Shown here piece by piece: positions 8,650 to 22,000 of a stretch of DNA of 64,000 bases. Origin of the DNA: Poritiphilus sp965212595 (GTDB taxonomy: Bacteria; Bacteroidota; Bacteroidia; Flavobacteriales; Flavobacteriaceae); contig CBDBVE010000009.1 of NCBI GenBank assembly GCA_965212595.1, forward strand, positions 1 to 64,000, read 5' to 3'. The notes under the pieces are model-generated. The model ran no database searches. It was not told the DNA's origin and saw only the letters and a list, made by a program, of their open reading frames with translations. How positions within the stretch are numbered: position 1 is the stretch's first letter; each line of letters starts with the position of its first letter. The position numbers and the translations under genes were made by a program.

Positions 8650-10926
8650 ATGAAAACAAAACTATCTTTTATCTATCAGTATTTTTTAGGGGCTTTTTTT
8701 CTAACTGCGCTGGGAACGCTATCTGTCAATGCACAAGATTTAGAAGCGCCGATACCCGCGCCTAACCAAACGCCACCCGTTGGTAGTTCTGCCTGGGATA
8801 AGGCGTGTGCTTCAGCCACCTTCAACGATTATTGGGTTGAATTCTCCTGGAATCCGCCTTTGGTGAACAGTGGCAACGAATTTATTCTAGAACTTTCAGA
8901 TGCCAGCGGTAATTTCAGTTCGCCGGTAGAGCTTGCAAGAGACGGTACAAAGAATACCGATTTTAACTTTTTCTTTCAGTTCGCCATACCTACAGACACC
9001 AGAGGTGAGGGGTATAAAATGCGGGTCAGAAGTACCGACCCTGCAGTTACTGGAGCCGAATCAGCCGCTTTTCCGATGTATTACAGAGATTTTGATGCGG
9101 CAATTCTAATAAGCCCGGACGGGAGTGGGACAATCCCACCCGGAGGGGCCATTGAATTGTGTGATGGAAATACCGTAGTTCTTGCGCCCCATAATGTGCC
9201 AAGCCCTACCACCTATCAATATACCTGGTATCGAAGCGGTTCTCCTATTGCCGGAGAGAACAGTAACACCTTAACCGTAAGTACTGCCGGAATGTATCAG
9301 GTTGAAATAGATTATGGTTCTTGTTCTTCCGCCGGAGGTGGAACCATTTCAAATATCATTGATGTGACTATTGGTAGCAGCCTTGGAATTGCTATTAACC
9401 CGCCTACCAAAACAGCCCTTTGTACGGGTGAAACTCAAGACCTTACGGCAAACATTTCAGGTATGGGTTATACCTATACTTGGTATAAAGACGGTGCAGC
9501 GATTACAAGTCCTACCGTAGATGACCATATCTTTACCGTTGATGCCTCTACTCCCGGTTTTGAAGGAGACTATGCTGTAGAAATAGATGGCAGCGGTATT
9601 TGTCTTGAGCAGTCAGCGGCCGTGACCATGACCAATGCGGGCGACTTCAATGTTACACGTGTAAATGATGCGAACGTTGTTGTGCTTCCCGGGTTAAACG
9701 CTACCCTTAGCATAACTACCGACGCTTCCAGCGCTACCTATCAATGGTACAGGAACGGTAGTCCGGTTGCCGGAGCCACGGGCTTAAGCCTTACAGTAAA
9801 CGATTCTGAGACCGGAACCTACTTTGCCCGGGTAACCCTTAGCGGTGGAGCATGTTCATCAACGTCCATAGATTCGGATACAACTACAGTGGTAGTCCCT
9901 GATTCTTTAGAACTCATTGTAGACTACTCAAGCCCATATACAGCCTGTGAGAATACCAGTATTGTTCTTGAGATTACTACCATAAATGCTTTAGATTCTG
10001 GTGGTACCAGAACTGATGTCACTTCCTCTTTGTCTGGAAGCCTTAGCTATCAATGGCAAAAAGATGGTGTAAACGTCTCTGGCGCTACATCAGGCAGCAT
10101 TAGCCTTGCCGACATCACTGAGAATGGCAACTATACTGTTGATGGCAATATTGGAACTTACAATCCTAGCTCTAATAGTTTGTCTGTTCAGCTTCTGGTT
10201 AATGAAACCCTTACACTTTCCAGCACAAGCCTGGTTAGTTGTGGCCCTTCAGAACCGGTTACCCTTAGCACCACAACCAGCCTTGGCGGCGAAAGCTTTG
10301 ACTGGTTCAGAGATGGTGTAAACCTCAATTTAGCTACAGAGAGCATTGACGTTACGGAGCCTGGAACATACCAATTGGTATTAGACAGGAGCGGATGTCC
10401 GCTTCCCTCAAATGAAATCGTGATTACACCCCTCGATCCAGACCTGATTACATTAGATCCTTCAGGGCCTATTGTATTCCCGGAAGGTGGCTCAAGAACG
10501 GTAACCGCAAGCGGGGGAGACAGCTATCGCTGGTTTGACATTAATAATGTAGAACTCAGCAACACGGCGTCAATCACTTTTACCGAAGAAGGCTCTTACC
10601 TGGTAACGGCAACTTTAGGCAACTGTGAAGTAAGCAGAACGGTGACCGTAGAGTATCTCGATACTTTTAGAGTACCCAATGTGATTACTGTAAATGGTGA
10701 TGGCATCAATGATCAATGGATTATTCCAAACTCCTACTCAAACAAAACTGATGTCAACGTGATCATCTACAATGAAAAAGGAGAAGAAATATTAAACGAA
10801 TTCGATTATAAAAATAACTGGCCGGAGTCTTCAACTTCATTTCCGAGGCAGAATATGGTCTTTTTCTATAAGATCAGAAATACTTCGGAAGTGCTAAAGC
10901 AAGGCACCATAACCATTATAAGATAA
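8650..10926 (+). CDS. Exported Ig-like repeat protein with T9SS type B sorting domain (SprC-position)
   Basis: The 758-residue protein begins with a signal peptide (residues 1-28, ending VNA|Q). It continues with a fibronectin/Ig-like N-terminal part and about five or six Ig-like modules that share a W-Y/W-x-R/K-x-G pattern (for example TWYRSG, TWYKDG, QWYRNG, QWQKDG), between about residues 165 and 670. The C-terminus (about 672-758) is a gliding-motility-associated type B domain with VPNVITVNGDGINDQW, the signal for T9SS export and surface attachment or release. It is the first gene of a tight rightward operon, 12 bp before the next gene. Its place matches sprC of Flavobacterium johnsoniae, where sprC, sprD, sprB and sprF are co-transcribed motility genes. 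I did not assign the symbol because orthology cannot be tested here. Confidence 0.85.
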   Translation: MKTKLSFIYQYFLGAFFLTALGTLSVNAQDLEAPIPAPNQTPPVGSSAWDKACASATFNDYWVEFSWNPPLVNSGNEFILELSDASGNFSSPVELARDGTKNTDFNFFFQFAIPTDTRGEGYKMRVRSTDPAVTGAESAAFPMYYRDFDAAILISPDGSGTIPPGGAIELCDGNTVVLAPHNVPSPTTYQYTWYRSGSPIAGENSNTLTVSTAGMYQVEIDYGSCSSAGGGTISNIIDVTIGSSLGIAINPPTKTALCTGETQDLTANISGMGYTYTWYKDGAAITSPTVDDHIFTVDASTPGFEGDYAVEIDGSGICLEQSAAVTMTNAGDFNVTRVNDANVVVLPGLNATLSITTDASSATYQWYRNGSPVAGATGLSLTVNDSETGTYFARVTLSGGACSSTSIDSDTTTVVVPDSLELIVDYSSPYTACENTSIVLEITTINALDSGGTRTDVTSSLSGSLSYQWQKDGVNVSGATSGSISLADITENGNYTVDGNIGTYNPSSNSLSVQLLVNETLTLSSTSLVSCGPSEPVTLSTTTSLGGESFDWFRDGVNLNLATESIDVTEPGTYQLVLDRSGCPLPSNEIVITPLDPDLITLDPSGPIVFPEGGSRTVTASGGDSYRWFDINNVELSNTASITFTEEGSYLVTATLGNCEVSRTVTVEYLDTFRVPNVITVNGDGINDQWIIPNSYSNKTDVNVIIYNEKGEEILNEFDYKNNWPESSTSFPRQNMVFFYKIRNTSEVLKQGTITIIR

Positions 10927-10938
10927 GCCTGGGGCAAA

Positions 10939-13050
10939 ATGAAACTAAAACCAATTTATCTATTACTTTTCATCCTGGCGCTGACCAAAGTTAGCGCCCA
11001 GGATGAAAATCCTTTTATCAGCTATGACGTTCCCTCTCAGAATCTGTTGAAGTTTAATAGGTTCCTTATTAACCCAACCTTTTCCACAGTACGAGAAGAC
11101 AAGTCATACATTAACTTATTACACAGAAACCAATCGGTCGCTTTTGATGATAATAATCAAACCTACTTCCTAAGTTATAGTGGGCGAATCAACGATAGAA
11201 CCGGGCTTGGTCTTAGCCTGTATACCCAGAGAGAAGGAGTTTTAAGCAACTATGGGGTGCTCGCCAACTACGCCTATGGGGTTAAGCTAAACGATAAAAG
11301 TAACTTTACTTTTGGGGCCAATTTATCCTACTACAGCAGTGGTTTTGATGAGAACAGGGCAAATCCTATTGAGATAGATCCCTTACTAACCGGCTTTCAA
11401 GACAGTTCACTGCTTACTTTTCAGCCTGGATTTAACCTCTCATATGGTGCCTTTGATTTTGGTGTATATGCCGAAAACCTCATTGATTACAACCTGAAGA
11501 CGAGTGAAGCCATTACAGAGTTTCAAGACAAGACCTTTTCGGGGCACTTACAGTATACCTATGGCTTTAAAAAAGACAAAGGAATTTTTGAGGAAGGCAG
11601 GCTAATGCCCCTTGCTCGAGTTCGAAAAGTAGGTGATGACGAGTTCGTTTTGGGTGGTAATCTAATTCTTGATCTACCCAAGCTAGGGTGGCTTCAAGGG
11701 GGTTACGACAGTTTTTATGGAGCTTCCGCAGGTCTTGGTTTTAATTTAAACCGAAGACTCTCTCTGGGATATACCATGGAAAAAGGCTTGTCTAACAACT
11801 TTGATAACCTGGGCTTGACTCATGAGATCTCCTTTGCCTATTCTTTTACTCCGAATCTTACCGAAGACAGGGTAATGCTTGAGGACAGCGAAGATATGCT
11901 GGCAGATAATGGTGAAGAAGAGGTAACTCCCGAAAACCTTGAAGGTAAGGACAAAGAGATTGAAGAGCTTAAGCAAAGGCTAGCCGAAAACGATGCAATA
12001 CTGGCCGAATTAATGTTTAGGCAGGATTCTTTGGAGTCCATTGAATCTAACCGCCAGAGAGATCTTGAAAGGCGTTTTGAAATGGTGATGCGAATGGTTA
12101 GAAATGAAACCAACGGTGACCGGCCAGATTTGGAAGAGCGCGCCAAACAAATGTATATGAATGGGAAAGACGCGACTGCTGTGGCTTCAAGCGGGCCAGC
12201 TCCTGAGGAAAGGATTGAACCAATCAGTATAAAGCCTGCGGAAACCCCTAAAGATGTGGTTGCCAGTACTACTCCAAAAACTGAAACACAGACTACTACC
12301 AGAGTTGAAAATAGAACTTTAGTAAGTAATGATAAAACACAGACCAAAAGCGCTGCCAAAGTATTTGGACAAACGCAGGTAAAAAGTAAAAAGTTCAGAG
12401 ACCTCGATGGTGTAGAGGACGGTTATTATGTCGTGGCAAATGTATATCGCGGCGGAAAGTACCTAAACAAGTTTGTTGACGATCTCAATGCAAAAGGAAT
12501 CGCCGCTGACTATATAGACAACCCAAATAACGGACTTAAATATGTATATCTGGAGCGCTATGATAGCTGGAGTGAAGCCTTGGACGCCTACAAATCCGGG
12601 GTTAATGGTTCCTATACCGGCGACCTTTGGATCATGAACGTGCAAAACCGTTACACCAATGAGGCTTACGTAGCTAATAAGGACAAAATCAAAGAAAAGT
12701 CTTCTCAATATGAGACTGATGTACTTCGTAAAAATGTAGTTGTAAAAGACCGTGTGGCTGCGGCCGGGCAAGAAGGTAAAAGCTATAGTATAGATGGTGT
12801 TGGAATTGGCTATTACATCATTGCCAATGTCTTTGCCAACCCTAGAAATGCCAATCGGTTTGTAAAATTATTGAATTCTCAAGGCCTTAGTGCCAGCTAC
12901 TTTGTCAACCCAAAAAACAACTACCGCTACGTATACCTAAAAAGACACCAATCCTGGAACAACGCTCTCATTTCTTACTACTCCAAACTAAACGATGCGT
13001 ATGAAGATAAAATGTGGATCATGCGCGTTACGCCAAACCAGATAACCTAA
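10939..13050 (+). CDS. PorP/SprF-type outer membrane protein with coiled coil and two SPOR-like repeats (SprD-position)
   Basis: The 703-residue protein has a signal peptide (residues 1-20, cleavage after VSA). A PorP/SprF-like beta-barrel follows (about 21-310; the opening FNRFLINPTF motif is typical). Next comes a charged helical segment (about 335-390), a Thr/Pro/Lys-rich linker, then two homologous modules at about 490-566 and 619-697. Each has GYY-V/I-I-ANV, a V/Y-Y-V-Y-L-x-R core and a W-x-x-A-L/A helix, which look like SPOR domains; SPOR domains bind denuded peptidoglycan glycan. Ordinary PorP/SprF proteins are about 300-350 residues, so the C-terminal half is an addition. It lies 4 bp before sprB, which suggests translational coupling. 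Its position matches sprD. A role in anchoring the SprB export/adhesion apparatus to the cell wall is my inference. Confidence 0.83.
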   Translation: MKLKPIYLLLFILALTKVSAQDENPFISYDVPSQNLLKFNRFLINPTFSTVREDKSYINLLHRNQSVAFDDNNQTYFLSYSGRINDRTGLGLSLYTQREGVLSNYGVLANYAYGVKLNDKSNFTFGANLSYYSSGFDENRANPIEIDPLLTGFQDSSLLTFQPGFNLSYGAFDFGVYAENLIDYNLKTSEAITEFQDKTFSGHLQYTYGFKKDKGIFEEGRLMPLARVRKVGDDEFVLGGNLILDLPKLGWLQGGYDSFYGASAGLGFNLNRRLSLGYTMEKGLSNNFDNLGLTHEISFAYSFTPNLTEDRVMLEDSEDMLADNGEEEVTPENLEGKDKEIEELKQRLAENDAILAELMFRQDSLESIESNRQRDLERRFEMVMRMVRNETNGDRPDLEERAKQMYMNGKDATAVASSGPAPEERIEPISIKPAETPKDVVASTTPKTETQTTTRVENRTLVSNDKTQTKSAAKVFGQTQVKSKKFRDLDGVEDGYYVVANVYRGGKYLNKFVDDLNAKGIAADYIDNPNNGLKYVYLERYDSWSEALDAYKSGVNGSYTGDLWIMNVQNRYTNEAYVANKDKIKEKSSQYETDVLRKNVVVKDRVAAAGQEGKSYSIDGVGIGYYIIANVFANPRNANRFVKLLNSQGLSASYFVNPKNNYRYVYLKRHQSWNNALISYYSKLNDAYEDKMWIMRVTPNQIT

Positions 13051-13054
13051 CTAA

Positions 13055-16000
13055 ATGAAACCAAACTTAACCAAAAGAATTCTCTTTGCCTGCGTTCTTT
13101 TTGTTTCTTACATAGGCTTTGCTCAACAGTATAACACCTTCGATATACGTTACCAAAACAATATCAAAGGTGACCTTACCTTTATAGCAAACAATATTGT
13201 AAACCGCGATGGAGGTACGGCCACAACAGAGCCAGAGGACCCATATGATCTGACAGGAAATAGCTCTACCTACAACGATTGGCTCGACCAACAATATATT
13301 GATATAGATAGTGACCCCACTACCTTCAGTTCGAGCCGTGCATCATTTACCTTTCCGCAAGCCAGTTGTAACCTTATACGTTATGCCGGACTCTACTGGT
13401 CAGCCACCTACCCAAGTGCACAGGCAGGGCAGGCCGTCGGAACCGGAAGGCAAAACGACTTTAACCAGGTTAAGTTTCAGGTTCCGGGAGGCGCTTATGT
13501 AGACGTCATTGCCGACGAAATTTTATACGACGGTTTTACCAGCACGGACGCTTCCATGCAACAAAATAGCCCATATGCCTGCTATGCAGATGTAACGGCT
13601 TTGATTACCCCGCTGGCAGACCCTACCGGAGATTATACCGTAGCAAACATACGCTCAGTGGTAGGCTCTTTATCTCCTGGAGGTGGAGCTGCAGCAGGTT
13701 GGACCCTCATCATTGTTTATGAAAATCCAACATTAAGCGGTAAGCTTATTACCACCTTCGACGGCTTTGCCAGAGTTCGTGGTGCCAACCCCACTGTAGA
13801 TATCAATTACAGTGGTTTTAATACCATCCCTGTAGGCCCTGTAAGAGCAAACATCGGAGCGGCAGCTCTGGAAGGAGATAATAGGATAACCGGAGATCGC
13901 ATGCGTATACGTGCCGCTAGTTCTGGCGGGTTTACGACAATCAGCAATGCCACGAATCCGGCCAACAACTTCTTCAATAGCAATATTACCCTAGACGGCG
14001 TAGTAACCACAAACAGGACTCCAAACAGTATTAATACACTTGGATATGATACAGACATTTTCCTGTTGAACAACCCCGCAAACTCGGTTATCCCCAATGC
14101 GGAAACCGATGCAACCTTTAGGTTTACCTCTAATGGAGATCAATATTACCCATTCTTTAACTCCTTTAATGTAGAGATTATAGAACCCAATATTGTATTG
14201 GAGAAAAAGGTAGAGGACATTGCCGGTAACGATATTACCGGAATGGGTGTTAACCTGGGCCAGGTGCTAGATTATGTGCTTTCGTTTCAGAATACAGGAA
14301 ACGACGACGCTACGAACTATACTATAAGGGATGTTCTCCCTATCAATACCACTCTGGATGAAAGTAATATGACTTTACCTCCCGGAGTTACGTATACCTA
14401 TGATGCCGCAACCCGTACAATAGTATTCTCAATCCCGGACAACATCATTGAAATTGGAGATCCTGTGTCCTCAATAAGGATGCGAGTACAGGTGGCCGAA
14501 AACTGTTTCGATTTTATTGATGCCTGTACAGATCTCATAGAAAACCTGGCATACTCAACCTATGAAGGTGTTATCAATAACAATCAAATTAGCGATGACC
14601 CCAGTGTTTCCGATTTTGATAACTGCGGATTTGTTACCCCTGGTGCGACTAACTTTTTATTGGATGATTTATCTGCCTGCGACTTCAGTAGGACAGTACA
14701 ACTTTGCGGAAGTGACGTGCTTTTAGACGCAGGGGACAATTTTGACTCTTATATCTGGTATAAGGATGAGAATGAAGACGGGCTTATTGATGCAGGAGAT
14801 ACGCTAATAGACGATGGTGATCCTGATAGCGATCCCAGTACGCAAATAGTTACTGAAACCGGAATTTTTATCGTTGACAAAATTGTTGCAGACCCCTGTA
14901 AAGGATTTCAGGAGATTATTACTGTAGAGTTCTTTGGATCAACACAGACTAACCCAATTTCCACCTTAATCAATGATACCTCAAATACCGTTGAAGGGCA
15001 AGTACTTATCTGCCCGAATGATGGTGAAGAGCTTCCAGAAATATTCCTTTGCGGGTTAAATGATACCGAACTTATTCAGGTAAATATTCCTGATGCGACC
15101 AGCATTGATTGGGAGCAATTAGATGAGGCCAGCTGCGCAGCGTCGGTGCCCGATTGTGCAAATAAAGATGCGGGTTGTACCTGGAATAATGTAGGAACAG
15201 GTAACGACTTTTTGGCCTCCGATGCCGGTGAATATCGGATGACGATCAACTACCTCAATGGGTGTTTTACAACTTTCTATTTCAACATCTTTAAAAACCC
15301 TCTTGACCCCCAGTACACCAGTAGAGATATTATTTGTACTACCCCTGGTAACATTACGGTTACCAATATGCCGGTAGACTACGAATATCAATTGGTAGAC
15401 GCTACCACAAGCACCGTCTTGCAGGCCTATCAAATCAGCCCAAGTTTTACCATTAATACTAATGGTGCATATAGGGTTGAAATGCGTCAGCAGGGTGTTG
15501 TTGATGGTTGTGTTTTTATTCTGGATAATATCGGAATACTTACGAGAGATTTTCAAGTAGATGTTACGACCAGAGATACAGACTGTAATGGTCTGGGGGA
15601 AATATCTATTTCGGTTCTAAATGTAGAACCACAATACTATTATGAAATATCACAAGGCGGTACAACAGTAGATACTTTTGGTCCTTCCGTAGATAATAAT
15701 TACACTTTTCAAAACCTTAATGACGGAGTTTATGATGTTTTAGTTACCACCGATGATGGTTGTAATTATACCGAACAGGTAACCATAAACGATGTTACAG
15801 ACCTGGCAGTAAATGCGGTAACCACAAAGCCGATTGACTGTACGGACGGCATCATTACCGTAACCGGTTCTGGAGGTTTCCCAAACCCTGAATATGTCTA
15901 TGCCATATGGAGTTACAACGGGGTCGACCTATATACAACCATAGGAGATATTCCGGCCGGAGCATATCAATCTCTTAATGATTTTACCTTTACAGCTGCT

Positions 16001-19000
16001 GAAGCCGGAGACTACGAATTTGTAGTTGTAGATGGCAACAACTGCTCAGCAATTTCAAATGTTGTGAGTATTGCGGAAGTTCCCGCTGTTGAGTATACCA
16101 CAACTGCCGTAGACGAAACTTGTTTGGGTATTGCAGATGGTTCTTTCGCGGTAAACGTGACTAATTTCAACGGCTACTCTGTTACCTATACACTTACCTA
16201 TCCTGATACATCAACAGTCACCAATGCATCTGGTTCTTTTACGGGCTTGGGGCAAGGCAACTACAGCCTTACCTTAACACAAACCAACGGTGTTGATACC
16301 TGTGATTTTATAGAAACATTTACCATTAGTGGGCCAGTTGATTCCGTTACCGGAACTGCGGTAATCGTGCAGGACTACACCTGCCTGCAAAACGGTATTA
16401 TTGAGGCTCAGGGTGTTGCAGGAGGAACCGCTCCTTACGAATATAGTATTGACGGAGTAAACTTTGTTTCAGGAGCTGGTGCCGAAACCTTTTCTAACCT
16501 AACTAACGGAACGTATAACATCTCTATCAGAGATGCCAATGGGTGTGTCTTTGTTACTAATGCAGTTACCTTAGACCCTTTAAACCCTCCAACAGATCTT
16601 ACATTTACAGCCAGTGCTCCTAATTGCCCTGCCCAAACTTCGGATGTCACCGCAACAGTCGTAGACGGTAATGCTCCTTTTGTCTTCGAGATTATTGCTC
16701 CTGCGCCAATCGCGGCTACCTCCATTACTGGAAACTCAGCTGATTTTAATGGTCTTGCACCAGACACCTACACTTTTAGAGTGACGGATGATAAGGGGTG
16801 TACTTATGACGAAACTTTTACCATAAACCCGGTAACTCCAATTAGTGTTGTTGGTCAGCTTATCAGCAACGTCAGCTGTCTTGGGGCTTCGGATGGAGAA
16901 GGGCTATATACGGTTTCAGGATTTGGTACGAGCTATGATTATGCCGTTACCGGACCCGCTTCCTTTAATGGCACTAATGAAACCAGCACTACTATTTCGC
17001 TTCCTGGTCTGGCCGCCGGAACATATGATATTACAGTAACCGATAATGATACGAACTGTACAGACACTGCATCTTTTACGATCAATGCACCTGCCGCAGC
17101 CCTAACCTTAACGGCTACAGAAACCCAACCCACCTGTACAGATCCAGGAAGTGTTGTGCTAACCGCCGCAGACGGATGGGGAGGATATGATTATAGTTTA
17201 ACCTATCCTGATTTGGTGACCATTGTTACCAATACGACAGGAAACTTTACCGGTCTCAATCAGAATGGCACCTATAACGCTTCGGTTACTGATGCAAACG
17301 GTTGTATTGTTAACACCACTTTTGCATTGAATGCCGCTGTAGCACCGGTTTTGGCCATCACGCCGAACGATGTCTGTTATGATGCAGGTATAGGCCTCAC
17401 CTTGACTGCTACTGTTACCTCAGGAGGTGACGGTAATTTCGAATACCGAATTAATGGAGGAATATACGATACCAATAATGTATTTACCGGCCTTGGTCCT
17501 GGCACATATACCATCGATGTCATTGATGGAAACAACTGTACAGGAACCGATACCATTACTATAAACCCTGAACTTACGCTCTCAGCCACAGCCCCTAACA
17601 TCACTAGCTGTGGTACAGATACAGATATAACTATTACCGCTGCTGGTGGTGATGGCAACTATGTATATGCTGTCGTTGCCGATGCCGTTGTGCCTACGCC
17701 TGGTGATTTTGGTGCTGCCAATACCATTACCGTTACCGGAGCAGGCGACTACGATGTCTATGTAAGAGATAACAATGGGGTGGCCACTTTCTGTGAAGCT
17801 GCCTTTGATATTAACATCGCCCAAGATGCACCGATCGTCATTACGCCTACCGTAACCGATGTGCTTTGCTTTGGCGATGCGACAGGAGCCATCTCCCTGG
17901 CCGTGGCCGGAGGAGCTACTCCTTTTGAATACAGTATTGATAACGGAACTAACTATCAGACTTCAACTGACTTTGTAAACCTTACCGCAGGAACTTATCC
18001 CGTGCGTGTTCGTGATACCAACGGTTGTGAACAAACCGCTTCAGTGACCATCACTGAACCTGCTGTTTTAGCTGCAGAGGCCGCCATAACACAAGCCTAT
18101 ACCTGCCTCCAACTAGGTGAAATTACCGTAGGTAGTGTAACTCCTACTGCCGGTGGATCTGGTGATTACCAGTACAGCCTTAACGGAGGAGCATGGACTG
18201 CTGTTACTACAGGTGGAACTGTCTTTACAGGACTCATTGACGGCACCTATTCTATTCGGGTACGTGATGCCAATGCGGTGACTTGTTTTATAACACTCCC
18301 AGATGTGATCATCCCGCCACTACCGGTTGAACCAACACTTTCTACATCAATAGTTTACAATTGCGATGGAAGTGGGGATATTACCGTACTGCCTAACGAC
18401 CCAAGCTATACCTATAGCATTAATGCAGGAGCGCCTCAAGCTTCTAATGTCTTTAACAATATTGCCGTAGGCACCCATACCATTACCGTAGATTACGGAA
18501 GTGGGTGTACCGTGGATACTACCGTAGTGGTAGAACCAGGTAATGCCTTCGATGCTTCTATTACCAACTTTACAAACATCAGTTGTAATGGTGGGGCTGA
18601 CGGAACCGTAACCTTCGATGTCGTTAACTTCGATGCCGTAAACGGATTTGAATATGCCGTAAACGGTGGTGGATTCTCTGCACCACAAACCGCTTCGCCT
18701 ATCCTGGTTAATGGATTAAGCGCAGGACTCGTAACCATCGTCGTTAGAGATGTCCTGGACAATACATGTTCGGTAACACTTACCGAAACCCTAACAGAAC
18801 CTACAGCTCTTGTTGCTGCAGCAAGCATTACAGACCCCTTTACCTGTAACAATACAGGGGCCACCATTACGGCATCTGCCACAGGAGGAACACCTACCTA
18901 TGAGTACCAACTCGAAGATGGAGTAGGGGCTGTCTTAACTGCTTACCAAGGCGGAACAACATTTACAGGATTAGCTGCAGGTGATTACATTGTAAGAGTA

Positions 19001-22000
19001 CGGGATACCAACGGCTGTGAAGATCCTATTGATGCTGTGATCACCGTAGTAGCACCTAACAACCCAACCTTTACAACTACGGCTACCGCTTGCTATAGCG
19101 GAGCTAATGATGCAACAATACAAGTAGATGTTACCTCACTACCTGGTAACGGTGGATTCCAGTTTAGCCTCGATTCAGGGCCGTGGATCACTCCTACACC
19201 CAGTACAGCAACAAGCTATACCTTTACAAACCTGGCTGCTGGTACCTATACCATCGATGTAAGAGACCAGTTCGGCTGTGCTGCTGCACAACAATCTGTT
19301 ACTATAAACCCGGCTTTAAGCTTATCGGCCACAGCCCCTAACATCACTAGCTGTGGTACAGATACAGATATAACTATTACCGCTGCTGGTGGTGATGGCA
19401 ACTATGTATATGCTGTCGTTGCCGATGCCGTTGTGCCTACGCCTGGTGATTTTGGTGCTGCCAATACCATTACCGTTACCGGAGCAGGCGACTACGATGT
19501 CTATGTAAGAGATAACAATGGGGTGGCCACTTTCTGTGAAGCTGCCTTTGATATTAACATCGCCCAAGATGCACCGATCGTCATTACGCCTACCGTAACC
19601 GATGTGCTTTGCTTTGGCGATGCGACAGGAGCCATCTCCCTGGCCGTGGCCGGAGGAGCTACTCCTTTTGAATACAGTATTGATAACGGAACTAACTATC
19701 AGACTTCAACTGACTTTGTAAACCTTACCGCAGGAACTTATCCCGTGCGTGTTCGTGATACCAACGGTTGTGAACAAACCGCTTCAGTGACCATCACTGA
19801 ACCTGCTGTTTTAGCTGCAGAGGCCGCCATAACACAAGCCTATACCTGCCTCCAACTAGGTGAAATTACCGTAGGTAGTGTAACTCCTACTGCCGGTGGA
19901 TCTGGTGATTACCAGTACAGCCTTAACGGAGGAGCATGGACTGCTGTTACTACAGGTGGAACTGTCTTTACAGGACTCATTGACGGCACCTATTCTATTC
20001 GGGTACGTGATGCCAATGCGGTGACTTGTTTTATAACACTCCCAGATGTGATCATCCCGCCACTACCGGTTGAACCAACACTTTCTACATCAATAGTTTA
20101 CAATTGCGATGGAAGTGGGGATATTACCGTACTGCCTAACGACCCAAGCTATACCTATAGCATTAATGCAGGAGCGCCTCAGGCTTCTAATGTCTTTAAC
20201 AATATTGTCGTAGGCACCCATACCATTACCGTAGATTACGGAAGTGGATGTACCGTGGATACTACCGTAGTGGTAGAACCAGGTAATGCCTTCGATGCTT
20301 CTATTACCAACTTTACAAACATCAGTTGTAATGGTGGGGCTGACGGAACCCTAACCTTCGATGTCGTTAACTTCGATGCCGTAAATGGCTTTGAATACTC
20401 CGTAAACGGTGGTGGATTCTCTGCACCACAAACTGCTTCGCCTATCCTGGTTAATGGATTAAGCGCAGGACTCGTAACCATCGTCGTTAGAGATGTCCTG
20501 GACAATACATGTTCGGTAACACTTACCGAAACCCTAACAGAACCTACAGCTCTTGTTGCTGCAGCAAGCATTACAGACCCCTTTACCTGTAACAATACAG
20601 GGGCCACCATTACGGCATCTGCCACTGGAGGAACACCTACCTATGAGTACCAACTCGAAGATGGAGTAGGGGCTGTCTTAACTGCTTACCAAAGCGGAAC
20701 AACCTTTACAGGACTAGCTGCAGGTGATTACATTGTAAGAGTACGGGATACCAACGGCTGTGAAGATCCTATTGATGCTGTGATCACCGTAGTAGCACCT
20801 AACAACCCAACCTTTACAACTACGGCTACCGCTTGCTATAGCGGAGCTAATGATGCAACAATACAAGTAGATGTTACCTCACTACCTGGTAACGGTGGAT
20901 TCCAGTTTAGCCTCGATTCAGGGCCGTGGATCACTCCTACACCCAGTACAGCAACAAGCTATACCTTTACAAACCTGGCTGCTGGTACCTATACCATCGA
21001 TGTAAGAGACCAGTTCGGCTGTGCTGCTGCACAACAATCTGTTACTATAAACGATCAGTTGACCGCAAGCGCAGCGCTTACTTTAGACCTTACTTGTTTA
21101 GCTGATGCCACAGCGACAATCACAGCTGCAGGAGGGTCTGGAACGTATTCCTATGAGTGGTCTAACGATGCCGGAGCCAATTACTTTAGCACCAACTTTG
21201 TTGGAAATGTCTTTAGTACCAACACCGCCGGAACCTATCAGTTCAGAGTAACAGATACTACAGCACCAACAGCCTGTACTGTTGTTACAAATACGGTTGT
21301 AGTCACACCTACTCAAACACCGATTATTACCAGTGTTACACCAACCCATGTGTTGTGTAATGGAGACACTACAGGAGCTCTGGATGTGGTCATTGACACT
21401 TCAGTAGGCCTTGCTCCTTATGTTATTAATGTTTTTGAAACCCTTACCACAACCAATTACGGAACCCAAACTTCAGGACTGCCCGCCGGTAGCTATGAAG
21501 TAACAATAACAGATGATAAAGGCTGTGTTTCTGCTCCTTTTGCAGTTGCCATAACCGAGCCAAACGCCATCAACTATAGTATAAACCTGGTGCCTATTAC
21601 CTGTAACCCGGCCACCGGAACCGACCCTGGTTCTATCGGGGTAACCGGACTCACAGGCGGAACGGCAGAATACACCTATCACCTTACAGGAAATAACGGA
21701 TACTCCGCCACATATACAACAACGGCTGGAGGCGAAGATCACACATTTACAATTCTTGAGTTTGGTATTTATGAAGTTGATGTTGTTGACGCCAATGGAT
21801 GTAATGTAAGAACAACAAACATTATCGCATCACCCCCAAATGATCTCGATATTGATGTTTCTACCCTTACGGCAAGTTGTGCTGTTGGTGGAACTGCCAT
21901 CGTTACCGTATCCTCTGCGGTGGGAAGTGGAAACTATGAATTTGCGATTTTGGAAACCTATTCGGTGCCTTACTCTTCTTCATACCAGGCTCCGGATGCT

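Noticed and set aside
11838..12359. 173-codon minus-strand frame over the PorP-SPOR gene
   Set aside because: It mirrors the coiled-coil and Thr/Lys-rich linker codons of the real gene; Ser-rich composition is typical of such a shadow.
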